Of a stretch of DNA of 6,054 nt, positions 1-6,028 are shown in pieces. Both the position numbers and the translations under genes were made by a program. This stretch comes from Actinomycetales bacterium (GTDB lineage: Bacteria; Actinomycetota; Actinomycetes; Actinomycetales; BWSM-131), in NCBI GenBank assembly GCA_030149025.1, contig JASBSH010000185.1, positions 1 to 6,054 on the forward strand, given 5' to 3'. Numbering within the stretch: position 1 is the first letter of the stretch; each line of letters begins with the position of its first letter. The notes under the pieces were generated by a model. The model worked only from the letters and a program-made list of their open reading frames with translations, ran no database searches and was not told the origin of the DNA.

Positions 1-632
1 GCCTGGTCCCGGTCGCCCATGGCCGCAACCGTCCGGCGGATGTCCTCGACGGGGCGGAGTGTGCGGCCGACGAACAGGTGCGTCGCCAGCGCCACCGCGG
101 CGAGCAGGAAGGGGCTGCCCGCGGCGAGGAGCTTGACCAGCGTCCGGGTGCTCGTGCCGACCGGTTCCAGCGACCGCCCGGTGATCACCCAGAACGCTTC
201 TCCACGAACCCGTCCGCCCACCACCACGAAGCGGTACCGGTCGTCGCTGCCCAGGGGCCTGGCCTCGAAGCGGTGCTCGGCACCGGGGGCGGGGCGAGCG
301 GTCGTCAGCGGCGGCAGCTCCCGACCACGCTGGCTGCCCTCGACGACCTGGCCTGCCTCATCCAGGACCTGAACGATCCACCCTCGCGTCGCCCCCAACT
401 CGATGGCCGCCCACAGCTCGTCCGGGGGGTCACCGCCCGTCAGGACGCCGTGGTTCACCTGCGCGCGGATCTCCTGCGCCTGTGTGCGGACCGTCGCGTC
501 GATGTCCCGCACCAGCTGGAGACGCAGAAGCAGGACGATCCCAACCCCGGCCATGGCGAGCACCACCGCCAGGACGGCCGTCGCCGCCACCGTGGTGCGC
601 AGCTGCACCCCGCTGCGCCGTCTCGGCGCCAC
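1..632 (-). CDS. Sensor histidine kinase, N-terminal part (runs off left edge)
   Basis: This is the input half of a membrane-bound two-component sensor kinase. I translated 210 codons in one open minus-strand frame that has no stop before the window edge. The order is: a short basic N-terminus (VAPRRRSG); a first membrane segment at about residues 14-36; an extracytoplasmic sensor region at about 37-162; a second membrane segment at about 163-188; and the start of a HAMP linker (GRTLRPVEDIRRTVAAMG, about 189-206). The two-helix-plus-HAMP plan and the RPVEDIR motif are typical of actinobacterial kinases. The DHp and ATPase domains must lie outside the window, so the kinase call is inferred from the N-terminal half. 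The GTG at 632 is the only start after an in-frame TAG at 642-644, and no clear Shine-Dalgarno precedes it. No response regulator lies directly upstream; a partner may sit past the left edge. The signal sensed cannot be read from sequence. A different HAMP-containing receptor is possible but less likely. Confidence 0.85.
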   Translation of the reverse strand, partial: MAPRRRSGVQLRTTVAATAVLAVVLAMAGVGIVLLLRLQLVRDIDATVRTQAQEIRAQVNHGVLTGGDPPDELWAAIELGATRGWIVQVLDEAGQVVEGSQRGRELPPLTTARPAPGAEHRFEARPLGSDDRYRFVVVGGRVRGEAFWVITGRSLEPVGTSTRTLVKLLAAGSPFLLAAVALATHLFVGRTLRPVEDIRRTVAAMGDRDQ

Positions 633-722
633 GGCACGAGCCTAGTTCGAGACCAGTTCCGTAGGCCGGCTCAGGTGCCTCTCAGCCGCCCGTCCGGACC
701 CTCACACCATGACTTCGAGCTC

Positions 723-941
723 TCAGCGGACGCAGCCCACGACGGCCAGCGGGCACGGCGGCCAGAGCACGGTCGTCGATGCGCGGGGGCGGGCGAGGGC
801 AGCGGCGGAGCTCACGAACCCGGGCCGAACGACGAGGACCCGTACGCCGCTGTGGGTAAGGCGGCCTCCCAGCCGGTTCACCGCACGGTCCGGACGTGGA
901 CCGGGCCGACCGACGAGGACGGCGCCGTCCTCGTGATGCTG
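723..941 (-). pseudogene. Decayed C-terminal fragment of a short-chain dehydrogenase/reductase
   Basis: No intact gene fits here, but the minus frame directly after the DUF1345 stop reads 72 codons to a TGA at 723-725. Inside is GVRVLVVRPGFV (from about 848 down to 813), the block after the active site in classical SDR proteins, especially the DprE2-like reductases (decaprenylphosphoryl-2-keto-ribose reductase family). It is preceded by NRLGGRLTHS, like the helix before that strand, and followed by TTVLWPPCPLAVVGCVR, which resembles the C-terminal segment of the same family. The Rossmann N-terminus, the catalytic Tyr-x-x-x-Lys and the stretch after the PGFV block are missing, so it cannot be an active enzyme. 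The 20-bp direct repeat lies within it. I infer a remnant left by successive deletions. The family assignment rests on remembered motifs. The upstream third (EDGAVLVGRPG) may be a duplication rather than ancestral SDR sequence. Confidence 0.55.
820..920. repeat. 20-bp imperfect direct repeat, 81-bp period
   Basis: Positions 820-839 and 901-920 match at 19 of 20 bases, with the single mismatch at 829 versus 910. The offset of 81 bp is exactly 27 codons. In the minus reading frame of the SDR remnant the two copies therefore read VLVVRPG and VLVGRPG. Identity stops at 819/900 on one side and 840/921 on the other. It looks like a short duplication inside non-functional DNA. There are no flanking inverted repeats or other marks of a mobile element. 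Confidence 0.8.
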
Positions 942-1580
942 TCAGCGGGACAGACCCGCCACGAGGTTGATGGTGGTGGCCAGGATCCCCGTGCCGAAGA
1001 GGTAGGACAGCATGCTCTGCTTGAGCACCGCACGACGTATCTGGGAATCGCTGATGGCGGTGTCGGAGACCTGGAAGGTCATTCCCACGGTGAAGGCCAG
1101 GTAGGCGAAGTCCGAGTAGCGCGGTGAGCCCTCCTGGTTGAAGTCGATGCCTCCGCCCCGGGAGAAGTAGATGGCCGCGTACCGCAGGGCGAACACCGTG
1201 TGGACGACCGCCCACGAGAGCACGACCGAGGCGAGTGCCAGGAGCGTCACCGCCCACCGTGGCGCGCCGGAGGGCTGACCGGCCTGGAAGAGCACGAAAC
1301 CCACTGCCACCAGGCTTCCCGCCGCGGCGCCGAGGAGAAGCAGGTCCGCGATCGGTCGCACCGGGTCCTCACCCAGGGCGTGCTGCGCGGTGCGTGCCGA
1401 GTCGAAGTAGAGGAGCTGCGACCACACCAGCACCACGAACACCGCTGCGGTGGCGTCCCAGCCGACGAGAATGGCCATCTCCGCAGGGACGCTCGAGGAC
1501 ACGAGAATCCCGGTGCCGAGCCCCGCTACGACGGCGACCGCCACCCTCACCCCGGCAGGCGCTCGTGACGACCTGGCCAC
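942..1580 (-). CDS. DUF1345 family integral membrane protein
   Basis: This 212-residue hydrophobic protein belongs to the DUF1345 (PF07077) family, whose biochemical role is not established. Hydrophobic segments lie at about residues 11-30, 33-57, 77-99, 109-138 and 188-208, placing it in the cytoplasmic membrane. The family signature is complete: VVHTVFALRYAAIYF (125-139), GGIDFNQ (143-149), DFAYLAFTVGMTFQVSDT (157-174) and a C-terminal FGTGILATTINLVAGL (195-210). Length is normal for the family. The start is taken as the GTG at 1580, which gives a short basic N-terminus before the first helix. No strong ribosome-binding site is visible, so a slightly upstream start in the same frame remains possible. 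The gene is divergent from the HhH-GPD gene, shares the 1581-1745 control region with it, and runs into the SDR remnant. It appears intact, with no frameshift. Confidence 0.85.
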   Translation of the reverse strand: MARSSRAPAGVRVAVAVVAGLGTGILVSSSVPAEMAILVGWDATAAVFVVLVWSQLLYFDSARTAQHALGEDPVRPIADLLLLGAAAGSLVAVGFVLFQAGQPSGAPRWAVTLLALASVVLSWAVVHTVFALRYAAIYFSRGGGIDFNQEGSPRYSDFAYLAFTVGMTFQVSDTAISDSQIRRAVLKQSMLSYLFGTGILATTINLVAGLSR

Positions 1581-1640
1581 GCAGTCATGATGACGCGCAC
1601 GCGGTCAGCCTGCTCTTTGCCGGTGGAGGGACCGTGCGCG

Positions 1641-1703
1641 TGTGGAGCACGTCGGTCGTCCACAGGCGGTGGTCCCGGTCGGGTGTTGTCCACAGATTCC
1701 ACA
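1641..1703. promoter_or_regulatory. Cluster of four TCCACA-core motifs (possible DnaA boxes) in divergent promoter region
   Basis: The 165-bp region between the divergent DUF1345 and HhH-GPD genes carries the core TCCACA four times in 63 bp. As nine-mers they are TGCTCCACA (minus strand, 1641-1649), TCGTCCACA (1656-1664), TTGTCCACA (1686-1694) and GATTCCACA (1695-1703). TTGTCCACA equals the preferred Streptomyces DnaA box and TCGTCCACA fits its relaxed form; the other two deviate at the first or second base. The position suggests a control site for one or both flanking promoters. The protein that binds is an inference: it could be DnaA, another repressor, or nothing. I could not assign convincing -35 and -10 elements. 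Confidence 0.3.
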
Positions 1704-1745
1704 CGACCCTTCCGCTGGAGCCGTCGAGCGCTCAGGCTCGTCGAC

Positions 1746-2417
1746 ATGACCACGACAAATGCGCCGACGCGCAGAGAGCGAATCGTGCGGGCGCTTCTCG
1801 CGGCGCACGGCAAGACCTTCGCCGAGGAGGCCGGCATCACCGTCAAGAACGCACCGTCGCCGCTGTACCGGCTGCTCGTGCTGTCGGTCCTGCTGTCCGC
1901 GCCGATGGCGTCGCGGACAGGGGTGGCGGCCTGCCGCGCACTGTCGGACGCAGGACTGCGGACCCCGGCGCGGATGCGGGAGACCTCCTGGCAGCAGCGC
2001 ATGCGGTTGCTGGGCGAGGCCGGTTACCGGCGGTTCGACGAGCGGACCGCCACCCTGCTGGGCGACGGGGCCGAGCTCGTCACCAGCCGCTGGGGCGGGG
2101 ACCTGCGCCGGTTGCGCGAGGAGGCAGCCGGTGACGTGGACGCGATGCGGGGGCTCCTGCAGGAGGTGCCCGGTATCGGCCGGGTCGGGTCGGCCATCTT
2201 CTGTCGCGAGGTGCAGGGCGCCTGGCCAGAGATCGCACCCTTCCTGGACGACCGGGTGCTGGACGGCGCCCGGCAGCTCGGTCTTCCGGCCTCCGTCGGT
2301 GGTCTGGCGAAGCTGGTCGCGGACGACGAGCTGCCGGCTCTCGCGGCCGCGTGCGTCCGGGCGTCACTCGACGACAACGTGGTGAAGGAGGTCAAGGCCT
2401 CCTTGAGAACCCGCTGA
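1746..2417 (+). CDS. HhH-GPD superfamily DNA-repair-like protein (endonuclease III-like, no Fe-S cluster)
   Basis: This 223-residue soluble protein resembles small actinobacterial proteins usually annotated as endonuclease or HhH-GPD base-excision repair proteins. The helix-hairpin-helix is clear at 138-155 (LLQEVPGIGRVGSAIFCR) and is followed by WPEIAPFLDDRVLDGARQLG (160-179), where the superfamily carries its catalytic aspartate (here Asp168 or Asp169). In E. coli Nth the hairpin reads PGVGRK, with the lyase lysine last; here the equivalent residue is Val147. The C-terminal four-cysteine Fe-S motif is also absent. If active, it would therefore be expected to act as a glycosylase without Nth-type lyase chemistry; the substrate is unknown. 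The ATG at 1746 is chosen because upstream in-frame codons read as low-complexity non-coding sequence and the family begins near RERIVRALLAAHGKTFAEE. No strong Shine-Dalgarno is visible. It probably shares a transcript with the ankyrin gene 27 bp downstream. Confidence 0.8.
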   Translation: MTTTNAPTRRERIVRALLAAHGKTFAEEAGITVKNAPSPLYRLLVLSVLLSAPMASRTGVAACRALSDAGLRTPARMRETSWQQRMRLLGEAGYRRFDERTATLLGDGAELVTSRWGGDLRRLREEAAGDVDAMRGLLQEVPGIGRVGSAIFCREVQGAWPEIAPFLDDRVLDGARQLGLPASVGGLAKLVADDELPALAAACVRASLDDNVVKEVKASLRTR

Positions 2418-2444
2418 CACGAGTCGGGGCCGTACGCTCGGGCG

Positions 2445-2834
2445 ATGGCGCCGGAGCTGGACGACGAGACCCTTGCCTTCGCCCACCGCATGTTCGACCT
2501 GGCCCGGTACGGCGGTGCCGAGGAGCTCGCCGCCTACGTGGACGCCGGGCTGCCCGTCAACCTCACGAACGACTCCGGCGACACCCTGCTGATCCTCGCG
2601 GCCTATCACAAGCAGGCCGCGGTGGTCGAAGTTCTGCTCGCCCGCGGAGCCGACGTGGCACGGGCCAACGATCGTGGCCAGACCGCACTCGCCGCAGCGG
2701 TTTTCCGGCAGGAGGGCGGGATCGTGCAGATGCTGCTGGACGCCGGCGCGAACCCGGACGAGGGATCGCCCTCGGCGGTGGACACCGCCCGGTTCTTCGA
2801 CCTGCCGCAGATGCTGGGGCTGCTGCAGCGCTAG
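2445..2834 (+). CDS. Small ankyrin-repeat protein
   Basis: This 129-residue soluble protein is made almost entirely of ankyrin repeats, which act as protein-binding scaffolds; there is no catalytic domain, signal peptide or membrane segment. A degenerate first repeat covers about residues 13-42 (MFDLARYGGAEELAAYVDAG). Two good repeats follow: 45-76 (GDTLLILAAYHKQAAVVEVL, then LARGADVARANDRG) and 79-108 (QTALAAAVFRQEGGIVQMLL, then DAGANPDEGSPS). A short capping half-repeat follows to residue 129. Small stand-alone ankyrin proteins like this are common in actinobacteria, and their partners are mostly unknown. The ATG at 2445 is the first start after the HhH-GPD stop and gives the usual acidic lead-in (PELDDETLAFA). 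The ribosome-binding site is weak. The spacing makes co-transcription with the repair-like gene plausible, but nothing shows that the two proteins interact. The stop codon lies inside a short tandem duplication. Confidence 0.85.
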   Translation: MAPELDDETLAFAHRMFDLARYGGAEELAAYVDAGLPVNLTNDSGDTLLILAAYHKQAAVVEVLLARGADVARANDRGQTALAAAVFRQEGGIVQMLLDAGANPDEGSPSAVDTARFFDLPQMLGLLQR

Positions 2835-2850
2835 TCAGCGCGCTAGTCAG
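2829..2850. repeat. 10-bp direct repeat with 12-bp period spanning the ankyrin stop codon
   Basis: CGCTAGTCAG occurs at 2829-2838 and again at 2841-2850. The first copy contains the ankyrin gene's TAG stop (2832-2834). The second places another TAG at 2844-2846 in the same frame, giving a back-up stop. It looks like a slippage duplication in the 31-bp convergent gap. No convincing hairpin terminator is seen there. Confidence 0.7.
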
Positions 2851-2865
2851 GTGGGCAGCAGGCAC

Positions 2866-3819
2866 TCAGCGGGCTGCCGGTGCGAACGTCTCCAACAGGC
2901 GCATCGCCTTGCGTTCCGCCTTCGCCGCGTCGATGTCGGGGCTGCCGATCGCGGTGTCGAAGTTGGGGTCGAGAAACACCTCGGTGACACCCTCGGCGGC
3001 CAGCGTGGCCAGGTCCTGCCGGATCTGCTCCTCGATGCCCGACAGCAGCCGACGGGCCCCGTCACGGCCGGTGCGCTCCTCGTCGAGATAGGCCACGCCG
3101 CGGATCACGAACCTGAGCCGGTCCGGGTCCCGCCCCGCCGCCTTCGCGGCGTCACGGATGATCCCGATGGCCCGGCCGACCTTGCGCAGGTCCTGCCGGC
3201 TCGCGCTGATCCACCCGTCGGCCAGCCGCCCGACCCTCCGCAGCGCCGGGTCGGCGGTGGCTCCGAGCAGCAGCGGCGGGTGCGGCCGCTGGACGGGGCG
3301 GGGGAGCACATGCGAGCGGGGCACCCGGTAGAAGGTCCCGGAGAACTCGGCCGGGTCGTCGTCCCAGATCGTCTCCAGGCAGAGCACGAACTCCTCCGCG
3401 CGGGCCCCGCGCTCGGACATGGGTACCCCCACGGCCTCGAGCTCCTCGGGCGCCCACCCGATCCCGAGGCCGACGTCGAGCCTTCCGTCGCTGACCGCGT
3501 CGAGGGTGGTCAGCTGCTTGGACAGAACAACCGGCGAGTAGTACGGCATGTTCAGGACCGCCACCCCCAACCTCGGCCGGGTCGTGAGGGCGGCGACGTG
3601 CGCGAGAGTGATCAGCGGATCGTGCACCTGCCGGTACATGTCTCCCCACTGCCCGTCGACGGGGTACAGGAGCCGCTGGAACGTCCACAGCGACTCGTAC
3701 CCGGCCGCCTCCGCGGCCTGCGCGAAGCGGCTGACTGCCGCCGGGGTGGCCCAGCTGCCGGACTGGGGGAGCGCGAAGCCGAGGGCCGGCACATCGGGGA
3801 GGTCAGCAACGTCCGCCAT
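2866..3819 (-). CDS. Luciferase-like (LLM class) oxidoreductase, probably F420-dependent
   Basis: This 317-residue cytosolic TIM-barrel enzyme belongs to the bacterial luciferase-like superfamily. It most resembles the actinobacterial F420-dependent group related to Rv2161c. Members transfer hydride between reduced deazaflavin F420 (some use FMN) and an organic substrate; the substrate here is unknown. Visible family landmarks are GFALPQSGSWATP (14-26), FAQAAEAAGYESLWTFQRLL (32-51), RLGVAVLNMPYYSPVVLSKQ (83-102), GRLDVGLGIGWAPEELEAVG (112-131), RGARAEEF (137-144), PVQRPHPPLLLGATADPALR (175-194) and GRLADGWISASR (197-208). The frame stays open upstream to about 3990, but I place the start at the ATG at 3819, which begins MADVADLPDV just before the conserved first strand. 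The longer version would run into the start of the divergent peptidase gene, and its extra residues look non-coding. The gene stands alone on its strand and appears intact. F420 rather than FMN use is inferred from the subfamily. Confidence 0.88.
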   Translation of the reverse strand: MADVADLPDVPALGFALPQSGSWATPAAVSRFAQAAEAAGYESLWTFQRLLYPVDGQWGDMYRQVHDPLITLAHVAALTTRPRLGVAVLNMPYYSPVVLSKQLTTLDAVSDGRLDVGLGIGWAPEELEAVGVPMSERGARAEEFVLCLETIWDDDPAEFSGTFYRVPRSHVLPRPVQRPHPPLLLGATADPALRRVGRLADGWISASRQDLRKVGRAIGIIRDAAKAAGRDPDRLRFVIRGVAYLDEERTGRDGARRLLSGIEEQIRQDLATLAAEGVTEVFLDPNFDTAIGSPDIDAAKAERKAMRLLETFAPAAR

Positions 3820-3961
3820 TCGCCCAGCATGGCGCAGCCACGGCGACGCCCGCCCGTACGCGGGCAGGCATGGCAGCGCTGCGGGATTGCCGGCGTCCAC
3901 GGGGGTGGGTGAGCCGTCCGTTCCGCCGTTCGTGTGAAGATATCGGCCGCAACCGAGACGC

Positions 3962-3968
3962 AGAGGAG
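3962..3968 (+). promoter_or_regulatory. Shine-Dalgarno that fixes the GTG start of the peptidase gene
   Basis: AGAGGAG ends five bases before the GTG at 3974. It is the best ribosome-binding site in the window. Together with the family-like N-terminus that follows (LSADNPFAAPSELDYELPPF), it supports the GTG over any later ATG. The rest of the 3820-3973 divergent region has an A/T-rich patch near 3935-3943, but I could not identify a convincing promoter or operator. Confidence 0.7.
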
Positions 3969-3973
3969 ACCCG

Positions 3974-6028
3974 GTGCTGTCTGCCGACAACCCATTCGCT
4001 GCCCCGAGTGAGCTGGACTACGAGCTGCCGCCGTTCGACCGGATCCACCAGGAGCACTACCGCCCGGCGTTCGAGGCGGGGATGGCCGAGCACCTGGACG
4101 ACGTCCGACGGATCAGCAGCAACCCGGACGAGCCGACCTTCGAGAACACGGTGGAGGCGCTCGAACGGTCGGGTCAGCTGCTCGACCGGGTGGCGAAGGT
4201 CTTCTTCAACCTTACGAGCTCCTGCTCCACCGAACCGATCCGCGCCATCGAGGCGGAGATGGCGCCCAAGCTGGCAGCGCACTCCGACGCCGTGCTCCTG
4301 GACCGTCGGCTGTTCGACCGGGTGCACTCGCTGTTCGAACGTCGCGGCGAGCTCGGGCTCGACCCGGAGCAGGTGCGCCTGCTCGAGCGCCACCACACCG
4401 ACCTCGTGCGGGCCGGCGCCGCACTGGACGAGGCGCAGCAGGAGCGGTTGCGCCAGCTGAACGAGGAGCTGTCCACCCTCAGGACGCAGTTCTCGAACCG
4501 GCTGCTCGCCGAGACCAACGCCGCGGCCGTGCACGTGGAGGACAGGGCCCGGCTGGAGGGTCTGCCCGAGGACGCCGTCGCGGCGGCGGCCGAGGCGGCC
4601 CGGGCCCGGGGGCTGGACGGTTACCTGATCACCCTCGTGAACACGTCGGGTCAGCCCGTGCTGGCGTCCCTCAAGGACCGTTCGCTCCGGGAGCAGATCC
4701 ACCTCGCCGCCCTGGGACGGGGTGTCTCGGGGGGCGAGTACGACACCCGGGAGACCATCGCCCGGATCGTCGCCCTGAGGGCCGAGCGGGCGGAGCTCCT
4801 CGGGTACGCCAACCACGCCGAGTACGTCGCGGAGGACCAGACCGCTGGGTCCGTCGCCGCCATCGAGGCGATGCTGGGCGGCCTGGTGTCACCTGCCGTC
4901 CGCAACGCCCACGAGGAGGCCGCCGAGCTGGAGAAGGCGCTGATCGAGGACGGACATCAGGCCCCGCTCCAGCCGTGGGACTGGGCCTACTACGCGACGA
5001 AGGTCAAGGCCAGCAAGTACGACCTCGACGAGGACGCCCTTCGGCCCTACTTCGAGCTCGAGCGCGTCCTGCGCGACGGGGTGTTCTTCGCCGCGAACCG
5101 GCTCTACGGGCTCACGTTCTCCGAGCGCGACGACCTGCCCACGTACCACCCCGAGGCGCGGACCTTCGAGGTGTTCGACGCCGACGGCAGCGCTCTCGGC
5201 CTGTTCATCGCCGACTGGTTCGCCCGCGACTCCAAGCGCGGGGGAGCGTGGATGAGCTCCTTCGTCGACCAGTCGCACCTGTTCGGCCGCAAGCCGGTCG
5301 TGGTCGTGACGCTGAACGTGCCGCGGCCGCCCGAGGGGCAGCCGGCCCTGATGACCACCGACGAGGTGCGTACCGCCTTCCACGAGTTCGGGCACGCCCT
5401 GCACGGGCTCCTGTCCGACGTGACCTACCCGCGCGTGACCATGACCAACGTGCCGCGGGACTTCGTCGAGTACCCCTCGCAGGTCAACGAGATGTGGGCC
5501 TGGTGGCCGGAGGTCATCGCCTCGTACGCCAAGCACCACGAGACCGGTGAGCCACTCGCGCAGGAGATCGTCGACCGGCTGCTCGCCGCCCAGCAGTACG
5601 GCGAGGGGTTCGCGACGACCGAGTACCTCGGCGCCGCGCTGCTCGACCAGGCCTGGCACAAGCAGCCCGCCGGGAGCACGCCGGCCGCCGAGGACGTGGA
5701 GCTGTTCGAGCAGTCCGCCCTCGAGGCACTCGGGCTCTCGATGCGCACCGTGCCGCCCCGGTACCGCAGCGGTTACTTCGCGCACGCGTTCGCCCACGGT
5801 TATGACGCCGGCTACTACTCCTACATCTGGAGCGAGGTGCTCGACGCCGACACCGTCGACTGGTTCTCGGAGAACGGCGGGCTTCGCCGGGAGAACGGTG
5901 ACGAGTTCCGCCGCAAGCTTTTGTCCCGGGGCGGCAGCGTGGACCCGCTGGAGGCGTTCGCGTCCGTGCGGGGCCGTCGTCCGGACGTCGCGCCCCTGCT
6001 GCGCCGTCGGGGGCTGGAAGGCAAGTGA
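3974..6028 (+). CDS. dcp: M3 family zinc metallopeptidase, peptidyl-dipeptidase Dcp type
   Basis: This complete 684-residue cytosolic peptidase is close to the 681 residues of E. coli Dcp. Dcp removes dipeptides from the C-terminus of short peptides and helps recycle the products of proteolysis. The zinc site is intact: HEFGH at 470-474 supplies two histidines and the catalytic Glu471, and Glu499 in FVEYPSQ sits 25 residues after His474, the spacing seen for the third ligand in thimet oligopeptidase. The substrate-binding loop is present as HGYDAGYYSYIWS (608-620). Other M3 landmarks are FENTVEALERSG (56-67), WDWAYYATKVKASKYD (335-350), LRPYFELERVL, FEVFDADG and MSSFVDQS. There is no signal peptide or membrane segment. 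Translation starts at GTG, five bases after AGAGGAG. The stop overlaps the start of the next gene, which suggests translational coupling. The Dcp-like residues favour peptidyl-dipeptidase over oligopeptidase A, but the two belong to one family and the exact specificity is an inference. Confidence 0.93.
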   Translation: MLSADNPFAAPSELDYELPPFDRIHQEHYRPAFEAGMAEHLDDVRRISSNPDEPTFENTVEALERSGQLLDRVAKVFFNLTSSCSTEPIRAIEAEMAPKLAAHSDAVLLDRRLFDRVHSLFERRGELGLDPEQVRLLERHHTDLVRAGAALDEAQQERLRQLNEELSTLRTQFSNRLLAETNAAAVHVEDRARLEGLPEDAVAAAAEAARARGLDGYLITLVNTSGQPVLASLKDRSLREQIHLAALGRGVSGGEYDTRETIARIVALRAERAELLGYANHAEYVAEDQTAGSVAAIEAMLGGLVSPAVRNAHEEAAELEKALIEDGHQAPLQPWDWAYYATKVKASKYDLDEDALRPYFELERVLRDGVFFAANRLYGLTFSERDDLPTYHPEARTFEVFDADGSALGLFIADWFARDSKRGGAWMSSFVDQSHLFGRKPVVVVTLNVPRPPEGQPALMTTDEVRTAFHEFGHALHGLLSDVTYPRVTMTNVPRDFVEYPSQVNEMWAWWPEVIASYAKHHETGEPLAQEIVDRLLAAQQYGEGFATTEYLGAALLDQAWHKQPAGSTPAAEDVELFEQSALEALGLSMRTVPPRYRSGYFAHAFAHGYDAGYYSYIWSEVLDADTVDWFSENGGLRRENGDEFRRKLLSRGGSVDPLEAFASVRGRRPDVAPLLRRRGLEGK

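Noticed and set aside
640..660. T-loop-like GTTCGAGAC suggesting a tRNA end or attachment site
   Set aside because: The flanking bases do not form a five-pair T stem, and there is no acceptor or anticodon arm nearby.
879..903. VHVRTVR-like reading, in a frame other than that of the SDR motif, suggesting a response regulator C-terminus
   Set aside because: The match is only a few residues and is followed at once by a stop. No receiver or winged-helix domain is present in any frame nearby.
78..1127. Long plus-strand open frame of 349 codons
   Set aside because: It lies opposite the histidine kinase and DUF1345 genes, both with clear family features. Its translation is rich in Arg, His, Pro and Gly with no domain, as expected of an antisense frame in high-GC DNA.
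682..1257. Minus-strand open frame of 191 codons
   Set aside because: It overlaps the DUF1345 gene in another frame and is Arg/Pro/Gly-rich with no domain. The SDR-like motif is in a different frame.
2835..2865. Intrinsic terminator between the convergent ankyrin and oxidoreductase genes
   Set aside because: Only a very short AGCGCGCT palindrome is present, with no stable stem and no T-run on either strand.
2674..3912. Plus-strand open frame of 412 codons
   Set aside because: It is antisense to the luciferase-like oxidoreductase and overlaps the ankyrin gene out of frame; no recognisable domain.
3932..3943. A/T-rich patch as a -10 element for the peptidase gene
   Set aside because: It matches the TAnnnT consensus poorly, and no -35-like hexamer lies at the right distance.
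3820..3990. 57-residue N-terminal extension of the oxidoreductase from 3990
   Set aside because: It would cross the divergent promoter region and overlap the start of the peptidase gene. The residues do not resemble the family, and an ATG at 3819 fits the expected N-terminus.
3803..4816. Minus-strand open frame of 337 codons
   Set aside because: It is antisense to the N-terminal part of the M3 peptidase and has the composition typical of antisense frames.
4889..5797. Minus-strand open frame of 302 codons
   Set aside because: It is antisense to the catalytic half of the M3 peptidase, whose zinc motif proves the plus-strand frame.
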